Origin: Anaeromusa acidaminophila DSM 3853
GTDB lineage: Bacteria; Bacillota; Negativicutes; Anaeromusales; Anaeromusaceae
Direction: 5' to 3'
Assembly (NCBI RefSeq): GCF_000374545.1
Contig: NZ_KB894589.1
Location: forward strand, 1 to 39,220
DNA length: 39,220 nucleotides
The notes below the pieces were generated by a model. That model was not told where the DNA came from, made no database searches, and saw only the letters and a program-made list of their open reading frames with translations. Within the stretch, counting starts at the first letter, position 1; each line of letters opens with the position of its first letter. Position numbers and translations under genes: made by a program. Below, piece by piece: positions 6,543 to 14,400 of this stretch.

Positions 6543-7370
6543 GTGGACGGTTTTTTTTGGCGTATGGAAGATTTGGCCGGTTGGTTCACTGTGCTTATTG
6601 TGCTCGGCTTGGTCTTAGAGTATAAAGGGTGGGGGAAAAAGCGGCTGCGCCATGGCGGTCTAGTGCTGGCAGGGCTGGCATGCGTCGCTCTTATGGGGAC
6701 GTTCGCTTGTACTATACTGCCGGAGGCAGACTTTTTTCATACGGTTTGCTCGCAAAAAGGAACATCCGATAAATTGGTGGCGTTGACCTTTGATGATGGG
6801 CCGGATGCGGTCTTTACGCCGCAAGTGTTGCAAATTTTACGCGAATATGGCGTAACGGCGACCTTTTTTCTTTTGGGGCAAAATGTAGAGCGCTACCCGG
6901 AACTAGCGGCTTCTTTAGTCCAAGATGGGCATCAACTGGGAAATCATACGTTTCGTCATTCGGACTTGCTAAAATCCAGCCGGGAAGAGTTGGCTGAGGA
7001 GCTGGATCATACCAACCAGGCTATTTTTGCGGCTACCGGGGTCAAACCGACAGTCTTTCGCCCGCCTCATGGTTTTCGCGATGCAGCGGTTCTGCATGCC
7101 GTCAATCAACGGGGCATGCGTATTATTGATTGGTCCGTTATGAGCTGGGATTGGGAGCGAATTAATGCGGAAACTATTGCCAGGCGTACCTTGGAGCAGG
7201 TCAAGCCGGGGGCGATTATTTTGCTTCATGACGGTGAAGGCTTGAGTAGTAAGGCAGACCGCTCGCAGACCATAGCGGCGCTGCGGCGTATTATTCCGGA
7301 GCTCCAGGCGCAGGGGTATCACTTTGTGACAGTAGAAACTTTATTAGCTCGATCGGGGGAAGCGCGTTGA
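6543..7370 (+). CDS. Membrane-anchored polysaccharide deacetylase (NodB family)
   Basis: Carbohydrate esterase family 4 protein, expected to remove acetyl groups from a surface polysaccharide or peptidoglycan. GTG 6543 is preferred because AGGAGG at 6530-6535 lies seven bases before it; ATG 6513 and TTG 6507 are in-frame alternatives. The 275-residue protein has two N-terminal hydrophobic segments (about 13-28 and 39-58). The NodB domain follows with all five motifs: TFDDGPD (82-88), HTFRH (145-149, metal ligands), RPPHG (183-187), DWSVMSWDW and LLHDG (237-241). Catalytic residues are present, so it should be active. It overlaps pth by three bases. Confidence 0.92.
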   Translation: MDGFFWRMEDLAGWFTVLIVLGLVLEYKGWGKKRLRHGGLVLAGLACVALMGTFACTILPEADFFHTVCSQKGTSDKLVALTFDDGPDAVFTPQVLQILREYGVTATFFLLGQNVERYPELAASLVQDGHQLGNHTFRHSDLLKSSREELAEELDHTNQAIFAATGVKPTVFRPPHGFRDAAVLHAVNQRGMRIIDWSVMSWDWERINAETIARRTLEQVKPGAIILLHDGEGLSSKADRSQTIAALRRIIPELQAQGYHFVTVETLLARSGEAR

Positions 7371-7924
7371 AGTTGATTGTCGGCTTGGGAAATCCAGGCA
7401 GAGAATATAGCGAAACTAGGCATAACATTGGCTGGCTGGTATTGGATGAGCTGGCTAAGCGGTGGGAAGGAAACTGGCGGTTCAAGGACAATGCAGAGGT
7501 CTTGGAAGCGCGTTGCGATGGAGAGGCGCTGCTTCTCGTTAAACCGCAGACCTATATGAACCTCAGCGGCGAGGCGGTGGCGCCTTTGGCCCGTTTTTAT
7601 AAAGTGGCGATGGAAGACATCATTGTAATCTATGATGATATGGATTTGCCTACCGGAAAGCTGCGTCTGCGGATGAAGGGCGGCAGCGGCGGACATCGAG
7701 GAATTGAATCGCTCTTGTGTCATTTGGGACAGGATGCGTTCAATCGAGTTCGTCTGGGCATAGGACGTCCCCCGGCTGGCTGGGCGGTGCCGGACTATGT
7801 ATTGAGCCGCTTTCACCAAGAGGAACAAGAAGAGCTAAAAGCTGTATTGGAAAAAGCGGCGGATGCTGTAGAGGGAATTTTAAAATTGGGTATGTCGAAC
7901 GCCATGAATCGATTCAATCGCTAA
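7367..7924 (+). CDS. pth: Peptidyl-tRNA hydrolase
   Basis: Releases peptides from peptidyl-tRNA that dropped off the ribosome. It is 185 residues, the usual length. Visible motifs are GLGNPGREY (6-14), the catalytic His in TRHNIGW (His19), KPQTYMNLSGEAV, IYDDMDLPTGKLRLR with the catalytic Asp, and GGSGGHRGIESL. The start is TTG 7367, overlapping the deacetylase stop (TTGA). In Bacillus the gene also follows prs, so its place here is conserved even though a deacetylase has come between them. Confidence 0.97.
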   Translation: MKLIVGLGNPGREYSETRHNIGWLVLDELAKRWEGNWRFKDNAEVLEARCDGEALLLVKPQTYMNLSGEAVAPLARFYKVAMEDIIVIYDDMDLPTGKLRLRMKGGSGGHRGIESLLCHLGQDAFNRVRLGIGRPPAGWAVPDYVLSRFHQEEQEELKAVLEKAADAVEGILKLGMSNAMNRFNR

Positions 7925-7947
7925 AAGCTGGGGTTAGCCCAGCTTTT
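7924..7947. terminator. Bidirectional intrinsic terminator between convergent genes
   Basis: AAAGCTGGG (7924-7932) pairs with CCCAGCTTT (7938-7946) around a 5-base loop, followed by T residues. The stop codon of pth ends at the left edge, and the stop codon of the convergent gene (7934-7936) lies in the loop. One hairpin therefore serves both transcripts. Confidence 0.85.
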
Positions 7948-8269
7948 TTTCATAGGCTTCGCCAGCGGCGGTAACGTGCGCTTGGGATAAATCCACTCCG
8001 GCAGGGTAGGGATTATCCTCCTCGTAGGTATAGATAACGCCTTCCAGATGCCCTTGCTTTTCTAAGTGCTTTAAGGCCATGGAGAAGATGCGAGGATCAA
8101 AGCCCAAGGCAGCGGCGGTTATGGCTGAAAAATCTTGCTGCTTTTGCTGAGCTTGGCAAAGGCGAATTAAAATGAGATCATGGGGGCCGGTGAGGGACAC
8201 GTTTTCCCAAGGGCCGTCTTGGTTTTCTATATGAGTTTGTGTGAGCTTTAACAGTAAATCCGAACGCAT
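7934..8269 (-). CDS. YjcQ-like winged-helix protein
   Basis: A 111-residue protein on the minus strand, with AAGGAGG correctly spaced before ATG 8269. The pattern resembles the YjcQ family of small winged-helix proteins. It has a helical N-terminal part, a helix pair with the stretch FSMALKHLEKQGHLEG, a beta wing (VIYTYEEDN), and the ending VDLSQAHVTAAGEAYEKKLG, close to the 'I-T-x-x-G-x-x-y' end common in such proteins. Its role is unknown. Winged-helix proteins of this kind are common in mobile or accessory DNA. I am fairly sure it is a gene and less sure of the family. Confidence 0.7.
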   Translation of the reverse strand: MRSDLLLKLTQTHIENQDGPWENVSLTGPHDLILIRLCQAQQKQQDFSAITAAALGFDPRIFSMALKHLEKQGHLEGVIYTYEEDNPYPAGVDLSQAHVTAAGEAYEKKLG

Positions 8270-8301
8270 AATTGATCCTCCTTAATTCCTCATGTAAATG
8301 T

Positions 8302-8329
8302 TTTGTAAAAAAATAGGCTTATTTTGCAA
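8302..8329 (-). promoter_or_regulatory. Probable promoter of the YjcQ-like gene
   Basis: On the minus strand TTGCAA (8329-8324), a 16-base spacer and TACAAA (8307-8302) lie about 35 bases before the start of the gene. Each box matches 4 or 5 of 6 consensus bases. Confidence 0.4.
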
Positions 8330-8335
8330 TACTGC

Positions 8336-8360
8336 AGGAGATGACTGACCAAGGGCGAAT
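8336..8360 (+). promoter_or_regulatory. Sigma-H-type promoter upstream of the DJ-1/PfpI gene
   Basis: AGGAGAT (8336-8342), exactly 14 bases, GAAT (8357-8360), preceded by GC. Sequence and spacing are the same as at 279 and 23736. A small hairpin (GACAG/CTGTC, about 8370-8386) follows in the leader. Confidence 0.5.
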
Positions 8361-8422
8361 CCAATGAAAAGACAGAAAAAACTGTCTGATTCTAAGTGCA
8401 TAACCTGAAGGAGGGCATGACT

Positions 8423-8989
8423 GTGAAAAAGATTTTACTCTTGGCGGGAGATTGTGCGGAAGATTACGAAGTAAAAGTTCCGCAGCAGGCGCTGCAAATG
8501 CTGGGGTACGAAGTGGTTGTTGTGGCTCCTAATAAAAAAGTAGGCGAAACGCTGCAATTGGTTGTACATGATTTTATCGGGCTGGATACATACGTGGAAC
8601 TGACTGGCCATCGTATTCCAGTTGACGCAGCCTTGGAAAGCGTAAAGGCTGCCGATTTTGTGGGCCTCGTAGTTCCTGGAGGACGCGCTCCTGAGTATGT
8701 GCGCATGTATCCTCAGGCTATTGCCATTGTGAAAGAATTTTTTGCGCAAGGTAAGCCTGTGGCTGCCATTTGTCACGGACCGCAGCTTTTGGCGGCTTGT
8801 GAAGTGATGAAGGGTAAAAAAGTAACGTCCTATCCGGCTTGCGCCGCAGAATGTCGCTTAGCAGGCGCTTCTTGGGAAGACGCTCCGGTTGTGACGGACG
8901 GGCAGTTGGTTACCGCCCAAGCTTGGCCTAACCATCCGGAATGGCTGCGCTCTTTTGTAGAACTTTTGGGCGCTAAAATCAGCATCTAA
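8423..8989 (+). CDS. DJ-1/PfpI family protein (class I glutamine amidotransferase-like)
   Basis: A 188-residue protein of the DJ-1/PfpI superfamily, whose members act as deglycases, chaperone/proteases or stress proteins. The nucleophile elbow is AAICHGP with Cys117 followed by His118. An acidic residue near GDCAEDYE (about 10-16) fits the Glu that assists the Cys. GTG 8423 is chosen because AAGGAGGG at 8408-8415 is eight bases before it; ATG 8417 would be too close. The activity cannot be told from sequence. The gene is monocistronic, between its own promoter and a strong terminator, next to a universal stress protein gene, which fits a stress role. Confidence 0.9.
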   Translation: MKKILLLAGDCAEDYEVKVPQQALQMLGYEVVVVAPNKKVGETLQLVVHDFIGLDTYVELTGHRIPVDAALESVKAADFVGLVVPGGRAPEYVRMYPQAIAIVKEFFAQGKPVAAICHGPQLLAACEVMKGKKVTSYPACAAECRLAGASWEDAPVVTDGQLVTAQAWPNHPEWLRSFVELLGAKISI

Positions 8990-9003
8990 TAGCAGTACTT
9001 GCT

Positions 9004-9041
9004 CAGCAGGCCGTCGGCATTTGCCGGCGGCCTGCTGTTTT
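9004..9041. terminator. Strong intrinsic terminator after the DJ-1/PfpI gene
   Basis: CAGCAGGCCG (9004-9013) pairs with CGGCCTGCTG (9028-9037), with CGGC/GCCG continuing the stem above a mismatch, followed by TTTT. The stop codon of the minus-strand frame at 9040-9237 abuts it, so it may work in both directions. Confidence 0.85.
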
Positions 9042-9237
9042 AATCTGTACTTTTTTCGTTTTTCTTCTTAGATAAGGAGACCAATGGTTTCATGAACACT
9101 CCGGCAAAATGAAGAGTTTTTTCGTCAGGAGAGAAAGGAAACACAGGATAGCAGAGCTTTTCCGAGTCTTTCAGACGATGTATGGCAGAAAAAGAATCGT
9201 TTTGTCGAGAGATGTGAATGGACCGGTGGTTCCCTAA
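9040..9237 (-). pseudogene. Open frame without a normal start, possible gene remnant
   Basis: The minus strand is open from the stop of the universal stress gene down to a TAA at 9042-9040, about 65 codons. The predicted peptide reads like real protein, with segments RLKDSEKLCYPVFPFSPDEK and TLHFAGVFMKPLVSLSKKK. The stop codon touches the terminator, as for the neighbouring YjcQ-like gene. However, no ATG, GTG or TTG with a ribosome binding site precedes it; ATT 9219 is the only candidate near the beginning. I do not recognise a family. It may be the 3' end of a deleted gene, a small gene with a rare start, or chance. Confidence 0.3.
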
Positions 9238-9238
9238 A

Positions 9239-9667
9239 TTATTTTACGATAAGCACCGGGATCGGCGAATAGGTCACAAGCTTGTGGGCTACGCTGCCGA
9301 GCAGCAGGCCTTCAAAGCCGCCGGCGCCGCGGGTGCCGCTGATTAAAAAGGTAAAACCGCCTTCGCTGGCATGCTCAATTAAGGTATCGACAATATGTCC
9401 TTCCAAAAGAGCGGTAGTAGCCGTTTGGCCTCGTTCTTGGCAGTGGGCGGCTGCTTTTTCCAGCATAGTTTGGCCGTTTTTACGATTGACCTCCATCAGC
9501 GCGTACGTATCTGTCGGAAAATCGGCGAAGAGGCTGGGGAATGGAGGAATTACCGTGACGATTTCCAATTCGTACAGTAATTGCGCATTGAGGTCCAGCG
9601 CCCAATCTAACGCACGCTGGCTGTGTTCGGAACCGTCATAAGCTAACATCAATTTTTTGTTTGCCAT
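9239..9667 (-). CDS. Universal stress protein (UspA family)
   Basis: A 142-residue single-domain UspA protein. It begins KKLMLAYDGSEHSQRALDWA, the first strand with the ATP-contacting Asp. Near the C terminus it carries the nucleotide-binding signature G-x2-G-x9-G-S (GTRGAGGFEG through LLLGSVAHKL, about 111-130), followed by PIPVLIVK. An ATP-binding type is therefore expected. The start at 9667 is set by GAGGTG spaced seven bases before it; the frame is open further upstream to 9688. It is transcribed opposite to most of the window. Confidence 0.94.
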   Translation of the reverse strand: MANKKLMLAYDGSEHSQRALDWALDLNAQLLYELEIVTVIPPFPSLFADFPTDTYALMEVNRKNGQTMLEKAAAHCQERGQTATTALLEGHIVDTLIEHASEGGFTFLISGTRGAGGFEGLLLGSVAHKLVTYSPIPVLIVK

Positions 9668-9800
9668 GTGTATCCACCTCGCATTCAAAATTCCTTGCTT
9701 TATTTAATTGTAACGAATGCTATGAAAAAAGAAAAGGAAAAAGACGCAATACTCGGGCGGTAATTATGCAAGGCAAAGTCATGCTGCAACGAGTGGAACA

Positions 9801-9809
9801 TGATATAAT
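9801..9809 (+). promoter_or_regulatory. Extended -10 promoter of the radical SAM gene
   Basis: TGATATAAT (9801-9809) is an extended -10 element with a perfect TATAAT, 33 bases before the start codon. No good -35 box is seen at the expected place, which is common for extended -10 promoters. Confidence 0.5.
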
Positions 9810-9841
9810 GGCTGCAGAACCAGATAAAGGAGAACGAAAGC

Positions 9842-11092
9842 ATGCTTACAGCATTATATGCCGCTCCGGACGGGGAAATCTTTGATGCGCCGGGGCAGGC
9901 GGCGGTGGCTCGCCATGGTCAGCGGCAGCGATTACTCAGAGAAGACGAAGTCATGCCGCTGCCGGAGGGTGCGGAATTGTGCCTTTTGCCAGGACGGCGG
10001 GCGGTTACAATGAATGAGGCTGGTCAAGTGGAGCGCCTAGGTCCGGGCTTATTGGCGGTTGCCGCCATTTTGCCGATGGGCTATACGCGCACTCTTGTGC
10101 CCGCTTTTGAACGGGAGGAGAAGGCGCCGCTATTGCCGCTTTTTGGCTATGCGGCGGTAGCGCTAAAGGGCGAAGAACTGGTTGTGGCGGCGGTACCGGG
10201 CGACGATAATGAGAAATGGCATCCATATCGCTACAATACTAAAGACTTACGAAAAAAAGTAAAGACCGTTACGGCAGCGCTGCCGCAAAACCGAATTGTA
10301 AAACAATTAGGAGACTGCTCGCTGAAATGGCATTGCTGTACGGCGCAGAATTTGTTTTACCGCCGCTGGGAAGCGGGAATTCCCACTTCGCCCACGTGCA
10401 ATGCGCAGTGTCTGGGATGCATCTCGCTGCAACCGGCGGAGTGCTGTCCTTCGCCGCAAAGTCGTATTGCTTTTGCTCCTACAGCAGAGGAGATTGCCCA
10501 GGTTGGTTTGTATCATTTGGAAACGGCGCCTGACGGGATTATCAGCTTTGGTCAAGGGTGCGAAGGCGAACCGGCTTTGGCCTATGAACGTATTGCGCCG
10601 GCTATGCGGCAGATTCGAGCGCAATGCAGCAAAGGTCAGATCAATATCAATACCAATGCCGGTTGTACGAAAGGCATTAAGGCGCTTGTCGACGCGGGCC
10701 TTGACAGTATGCGCGTCAGCATTATCAGCGCTCGCGAGGCGGTCTATCAGGCATACTATCGGGCGGAAAACTACACGCTGCAGGATGTGGAGGAATCTAT
10801 CCTATATGCGAAAGCGCATGGCGTCTATGTATCTCTAAATATGCTGTTTTTTCCGGGCCTTAATGACAGACCCGAAGAAGTAGAGGCTTGGGAAGGATTT
10901 CTAGAACGAACCGGCGTGGACATGATTCAACTGCGCAACCTTAATATTGATCCGGACTGGTTATTGGAGACGCTGCCGCCGCAGCAAGCAGAGCCAATCG
11001 GCGTACCCGCCTTTTTACAACAAGTGGCGAAACGGTTTCCAGCCTTGGTATTGGGCAGCTTCAGCCATTATGTGAAAAGCGAAGAAGATTGA
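9842..11092 (+). CDS. Radical SAM protein of unknown function
   Basis: A 416-residue protein with the cluster-binding motif C-x3-C-x2-C (Cys186, Cys190, Cys193 in TSPTCNAQCLGC). It ligates a 4Fe-4S cluster that cleaves S-adenosylmethionine. Around 245-255 FGQGCEGEP, and later NINTNAGCTKGIKAL and LDSMRVSII, fit the partial TIM barrel. The motif is preceded by an unusual N-terminal region of about 180 residues with WHPYRYNTKDLRKK and a Cys-rich patch (Cys159, 165, 166); further Cys pairs follow at 201-202. The substrate is unknown. AAAGGAG precedes the start. It stands alone upstream of rpmE, with its own promoter. Confidence 0.9.
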   Translation: MLTALYAAPDGEIFDAPGQAAVARHGQRQRLLREDEVMPLPEGAELCLLPGRRAVTMNEAGQVERLGPGLLAVAAILPMGYTRTLVPAFEREEKAPLLPLFGYAAVALKGEELVVAAVPGDDNEKWHPYRYNTKDLRKKVKTVTAALPQNRIVKQLGDCSLKWHCCTAQNLFYRRWEAGIPTSPTCNAQCLGCISLQPAECCPSPQSRIAFAPTAEEIAQVGLYHLETAPDGIISFGQGCEGEPALAYERIAPAMRQIRAQCSKGQININTNAGCTKGIKALVDAGLDSMRVSIISAREAVYQAYYRAENYTLQDVEESILYAKAHGVYVSLNMLFFPGLNDRPEEVEAWEGFLERTGVDMIQLRNLNIDPDWLLETLPPQQAEPIGVPAFLQQVAKRFPALVLGSFSHYVKSEED

Positions 11093-11116
11093 CATGGAAA
11101 AATAGAGGGAAGGATC

Positions 11117-11159
11117 TTGCAGTTTCTCTATTGACTATGCTATACTAATCGGGTACAAT
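11117..11159 (+). promoter_or_regulatory. Two overlapping sigma-A promoters of rpmE
   Basis: TTGACT (11131-11136), 17 bases, TACAAT (11154-11159) is an almost ideal promoter. Overlapping it, TTGCAG (11117-11122), 18 bases, TATACT (11141-11146) forms a second candidate. Both would give a leader of about 50-65 bases containing the palindrome CCCTAGGG (11190-11197). Confidence 0.75.
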
Positions 11160-11218
11160 CAGCTGATTTTTGTTTGGCGATGAGTCAATCCCTAGGGTAA
11201 AGAGAGGTGTATGCTTCG

Positions 11219-11416
11219 ATGAAAGAACAAATTCATCCGGATTATCAGGAAGTGAAAGTGACCTGCGGTTGCGGGAACACCTTCATGACCGGCTCGGTGA
11301 AAAAAGAATTGCGCGTGGACGTTTGCTCCAAATGCCATCCCTTTTACACCGGTCAGCAGCGTAATATTACGGCTGGCGGTCGGATCGAAAAATTCAACAA
11401 GCGTTACGGAAAGTAA
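11219..11416 (+). CDS. rpmE: 50S ribosomal protein bL31, zinc-binding type
   Basis: A 65-residue ribosomal protein starting [16 protein letters not shown]. It has the four cysteines of the zinc-binding (C+) form: Cys16 and Cys18 in CGCG, and Cys36 and Cys39 in [10 protein letters not shown]. The C terminus [11 protein letters not shown] is standard. ATG 11219 is chosen by homology; GAGAGGTG at 11202-11208 is 10 bases before it. As in many Firmicutes it precedes the DUF1385-prfA-prmC group. Confidence 0.98.
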   Translation: MKEQIHPDYQEVKVTCGCGNTFMTGSVKKELRVDVCSKCHPFYTGQQRNITAGGRIEKFNKRYGK

Positions 11417-11428
11417 TAGGACGCAATT

Positions 11429-11458
11429 CTGTAGCAGAGCAGCGATGCTCTGCTACAG
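11429..11458 (+). terminator. Perfect 13-bp stem-loop after rpmE
   Basis: CTGTAGCAGAGCA (11429-11441) pairs with TGCTCTGCTACAG (11446-11458) around GCGA. Only TT follows, not a long T-run, so it may act as a partial terminator or 3' stabiliser that sets the high rpmE output apart from the next gene. Confidence 0.6.
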
Positions 11459-11494
11459 TTATAAGTAGCACCTGTTTGCATAAAGGAGATTCCT

Positions 11495-12403
11495 ATGAGC
11501 AAGAAGCCGACAATTGGCGGTCAGGCAGTCATTGAGGGCGTGATGATGCGCGGGCCGGGGTATCTGGCTACGGCAGTCCGGCGGCCTGACGGCGGTATTG
11601 AGTTAAAAAAAGAGCCTTTTTCTTCTATCAACGAGCGGTATCCAGTTTTAAAGCTTCCTTTTGTACGAGGCACGGTAGCGCTGGTGGAATCCTTGGTTTA
11701 CGGGTTGCAGGCGTTGTCTTTTTCGGCGCAAGCTGCCGGTGAGGAAGAAGAACAACTGAGCACCAAAGAATTGGTGCTGACGATGCTGGTTTCCTTTGTA
11801 CTGGCCATTGGCTTATTTGTCGTACTGCCAACCTTTGCGGCCAAATATATTCATGAAGCCGTGACTGATCCGGTTTGGCTTAATTTGCTGGAAGGCGCTT
11901 TGCGGTTGATTCTGTTTTTCGGCTATGTAGCGGCTATTTCTTCGATGAAAGACATTCAACGCGTGTTTCAATACCATGGTGCGGAGCATAAGACCATTTA
12001 CGCCTATGAAGCAGGCGAAGAACTGACTGTAGAGAATGTGCGGAAACATAGCACGCTGCATCCGCGATGCGGAACGAATTTTCTTTTAATCGTTATGGTG
12101 GTCAGTATCTTGCTTTTTGCTTTCTTAGGCTGGCCGGATTTATGGCTGCGTATTACTTCGCGCATTGTGCTGCTGCCGGTGGTAGCTGGAATTGCTTATG
12201 AAATCATTCGCTATGCCGGGCGTCATGTGGGCGAACAGGCGCTGATGAGCGCCATTGTATTGCCAGGCATGTGGCTGCAAAAGCTGACTACTCGTCAGCC
12301 GGATGACTCGCAGATTGAAGTAGCCATTGCAGCGTTGCAAGCGGTGCTTCCGGAACAAGAACCGACAGTAAAAGAAAAAGAGAACGAGCCTGCGGCAGGC
12401 TGA
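11495..12403 (+). CDS. DUF1385 (YqhQ-like) integral membrane protein
   Basis: A 302-residue membrane protein starting KPTIGGQAVIEGVMMRGPGYLATAVRRP, the hallmark of the DUF1385 family. The central signature QYHGAEHKTIYAYE and HPRCGTNFLLIVM is present. Hydrophobic helices lie at about 90-113, 130-150, 193-215 and 222-240; the tail is charged (KEKENEPAAG). The function is unknown. In Firmicutes the family is consistently placed between rpmE and prfA, as here, which suggests a translation- or envelope-related role but does not prove it. AAAGGAG precedes the ATG. Confidence 0.92.
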   Translation: MSKKPTIGGQAVIEGVMMRGPGYLATAVRRPDGGIELKKEPFSSINERYPVLKLPFVRGTVALVESLVYGLQALSFSAQAAGEEEEQLSTKELVLTMLVSFVLAIGLFVVLPTFAAKYIHEAVTDPVWLNLLEGALRLILFFGYVAAISSMKDIQRVFQYHGAEHKTIYAYEAGEELTVENVRKHSTLHPRCGTNFLLIVMVVSILLFAFLGWPDLWLRITSRIVLLPVVAGIAYEIIRYAGRHVGEQALMSAIVLPGMWLQKLTTRQPDDSQIEVAIAALQAVLPEQEPTVKEKENEPAAG

Positions 12404-12454
12404 AAAGCGCAGATTGCGTAAGAGTTAAGGAATAGAAGGAGCGAATGCAGGTTC

Positions 12455-13522
12455 ATGCTGGAAAAATTGCAGGCAATTGAAGATAAATATCAGGAATTGG
12501 AAGCCATGATCAGCGATCCTAATGTGATGGCGGACATGCAGCGGTGGCAGCAGCACACTCGGGCCCATGCCCGACTGACTCCCTTGATTACGGCGTTTCG
12601 TACGTATAAGGAGACGTTGCAGGCGGTGACGGAAGCCCGGGAAATTTTGGCGGAAGAAAGCGATGCGGAAATGCGGGAGCTGGCCAAGGCTGAACTGGAG
12701 GAACACCAGGATAAGCTGCCGGAGATGGAGCAGGAACTCCGCGTACTGATGCTGCCCAAGGATCCCAATGACGAAAAGAGCGTTATTGTGGAAATTCGCG
12801 GCGGCGCTGGCGGGGATGAGGCAGCGCTCTTTGCGGGCGATCTGTTTCGCATGTATACACGCTATGCTGAAGGCCGGGGCTGGCGCACAGAGGTCTTGGA
12901 CGGCAATCCCTCGGACTTGGGCGGCTACAAGGAAATCGTTTTTGTCATTGACGGCGACGGCGCTTACAGCCGCCTGAAGTTCGAGAGCGGCGTGCATCGG
13001 GTGCAGCGTGTGCCTGTGACCGAGTCTGGCGGTCGTATTCATACTTCAACTGTGACGGTGGCGGTTTTGCCGGAAGCGGAAGACGTAGATATCGATGTGA
13101 ATCAAAACGATTTGAAAATTGACACCTATTGCGCCAGCGGCGCCGGCGGTCAGCACGTTAATAAGACGGAGTCGGCCATTCGAATTACCCATTTGCCTAC
13201 GGGCGTAGTGGTTACCTGTCAGGACGAAAAGTCTCAGCTTAAAAATAAAGAAAAAGCGATGCGGGTGCTGCGCGCGAAACTGCTGGAACAGGCACAAGCA
13301 GAGCAGCATGCGGCGGTGGCGGCGGACCGGAAAAGCCAAGTTGGCACAGGTGACCGCAGCGAGCGCATTCGAACGTATAATTTCCCCCAAGGGCGCGTGA
13401 CCGATCATCGCATCGGCCTGACGCTGCATAAGCTGGATTTTGTGCTCAACGGCGAGTTGGAAGAATTGATTGAGGCTCTCATTGCAACGGAGCAGAGCGA
13501 GAAATTGAAACAAATGGAGTGA
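12455..13522 (+). CDS. prfA: Peptide chain release factor 1
   Basis: RF1 terminates translation at UAA and UAG. The 355-residue protein shows the codon-recognition tripeptide PVT (187-189, in [14 protein letters not shown]) that distinguishes RF1 from RF2, and the peptidyl-transferase motif GGQ (231-233, in [15 protein letters not shown]). Length is normal. It is followed by prmC, whose product methylates the glutamine of this GGQ. The AAGGAG site at 12437-12442 is 12 bases from ATG 12455, a slightly long spacing. Confidence 0.98.
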   Translation: MLEKLQAIEDKYQELEAMISDPNVMADMQRWQQHTRAHARLTPLITAFRTYKETLQAVTEAREILAEESDAEMRELAKAELEEHQDKLPEMEQELRVLMLPKDPNDEKSVIVEIRGGAGGDEAALFAGDLFRMYTRYAEGRGWRTEVLDGNPSDLGGYKEIVFVIDGDGAYSRLKFESGVHRVQRVPVTESGGRIHTSTVTVAVLPEAEDVDIDVNQNDLKIDTYCASGAGGQHVNKTESAIRITHLPTGVVVTCQDEKSQLKNKEKAMRVLRAKLLEQAQAEQHAAVAADRKSQVGTGDRSERIRTYNFPQGRVTDHRIGLTLHKLDFVLNGELEELIEALIATEQSEKLKQME

Positions 13523-13524
13523 GA

Positions 13525-14394
13525 ATGGACGTGGACAAAGATCGCTGGACTATCGGCCGCGTTCTGTCCTGGACCAAGCAGTACTTTGCGGACAAAGGCG
13601 TCGAACAGGCGCGTTTGGATGCGGAAGTACTGCTTTCCCATGTCCTCGGCATGGACCGGTTACACTTATATGTGCGTTTTGATCAGCCTTTGCTGCCAGA
13701 GGAACTGGCTACTTTTAGGGCTATGGTGCTGCGCAGGGCGGCAAGAGAGCCTGTAGCGTACATTTTAGGTTGTAAGGAATTCATGGGCTTGGAATTTTTT
13801 GTTTCCCCTGATGTATTGGTGCCGCGACCGGATACGGAACTATTGGTAGAAGCTTGTGAGACTAGGCTGCAGGAAACGCAAGAAGCGAGCATTTTGGAGA
13901 TTGGGCCTGGGAGCGGCGCAGTGGTGATCAGCTTATTGAAGCGACAACCTCAGTGGCAGGCTGCAGCGGTGGAGTTGTCGCCGCGAGCCGCGCAAATGGT
14001 GCGGAAAAATGCCAAGCGCCATGAAGTGGAAACAAGGCTGCAACTTTATGAGGGAGATCTATTCGCCCCTGTGGCAGGGCGGCAATTTGACGCGGTTGTT
14101 TCCAATCCGCCGTATATTCCCGAAGCGGACTTGGAGGGTTTGCAGCCGGAAGTGCATTGCGAGCCCCGAATGGCGTTGGCTGGCGGGATTGATGGGCTGG
14201 ATTTTTATCGAAGGCTGGTGCAAGAAGGCGGCGACTATGTGCGCCCCGACGGCTGGCTGCTTCTGGAAGTCGGTATTGGACAAGCTAAAGAGGTAGCGCA
14301 ACTGGGAGCGCGGTCCGGGTGGCTGGTCGAGGCTATTTTGTCTGATTACGCCGGTATCGAGAGGGTTGTGGCTTTGCGCAAGCAAGGGAGTTGA
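13525..14394 (+). CDS. prmC: Release factor glutamine methyltransferase
   Basis: S-adenosylmethionine-dependent methyltransferase that modifies the GGQ glutamine of release factors. The 289-residue protein has an N-terminal helical domain, the SAM-binding loop ILEIGPGSGAVVI (about 123-135) and the catalytic NPPY motif (184-187). ATG 13525 has GGAG five bases upstream. GTG 13519, overlapping the prfA stop, is the alternative. The prfA-prmC pairing is widely conserved. Confidence 0.96.
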   Translation: MDVDKDRWTIGRVLSWTKQYFADKGVEQARLDAEVLLSHVLGMDRLHLYVRFDQPLLPEELATFRAMVLRRAAREPVAYILGCKEFMGLEFFVSPDVLVPRPDTELLVEACETRLQETQEASILEIGPGSGAVVISLLKRQPQWQAAAVELSPRAAQMVRKNAKRHEVETRLQLYEGDLFAPVAGRQFDAVVSNPPYIPEADLEGLQPEVHCEPRMALAGGIDGLDFYRRLVQEGGDYVRPDGWLLLEVGIGQAKEVAQLGARSGWLVEAILSDYAGIERVVALRKQGS

Positions 14395-14400
14395 GCAGAT

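Noticed and set aside
11101-11132. Inverted repeat AATAGAG/CTCTATT after the radical SAM gene as terminator
   Set aside because: The stem is weak, there is no T-run and the right arm is part of the rpmE promoter; probably chance.
11160-11218. L31 autoregulatory leader RNA
   Set aside because: The leader is short, and I could not match it to a known L31 leader structure beyond a small palindrome.
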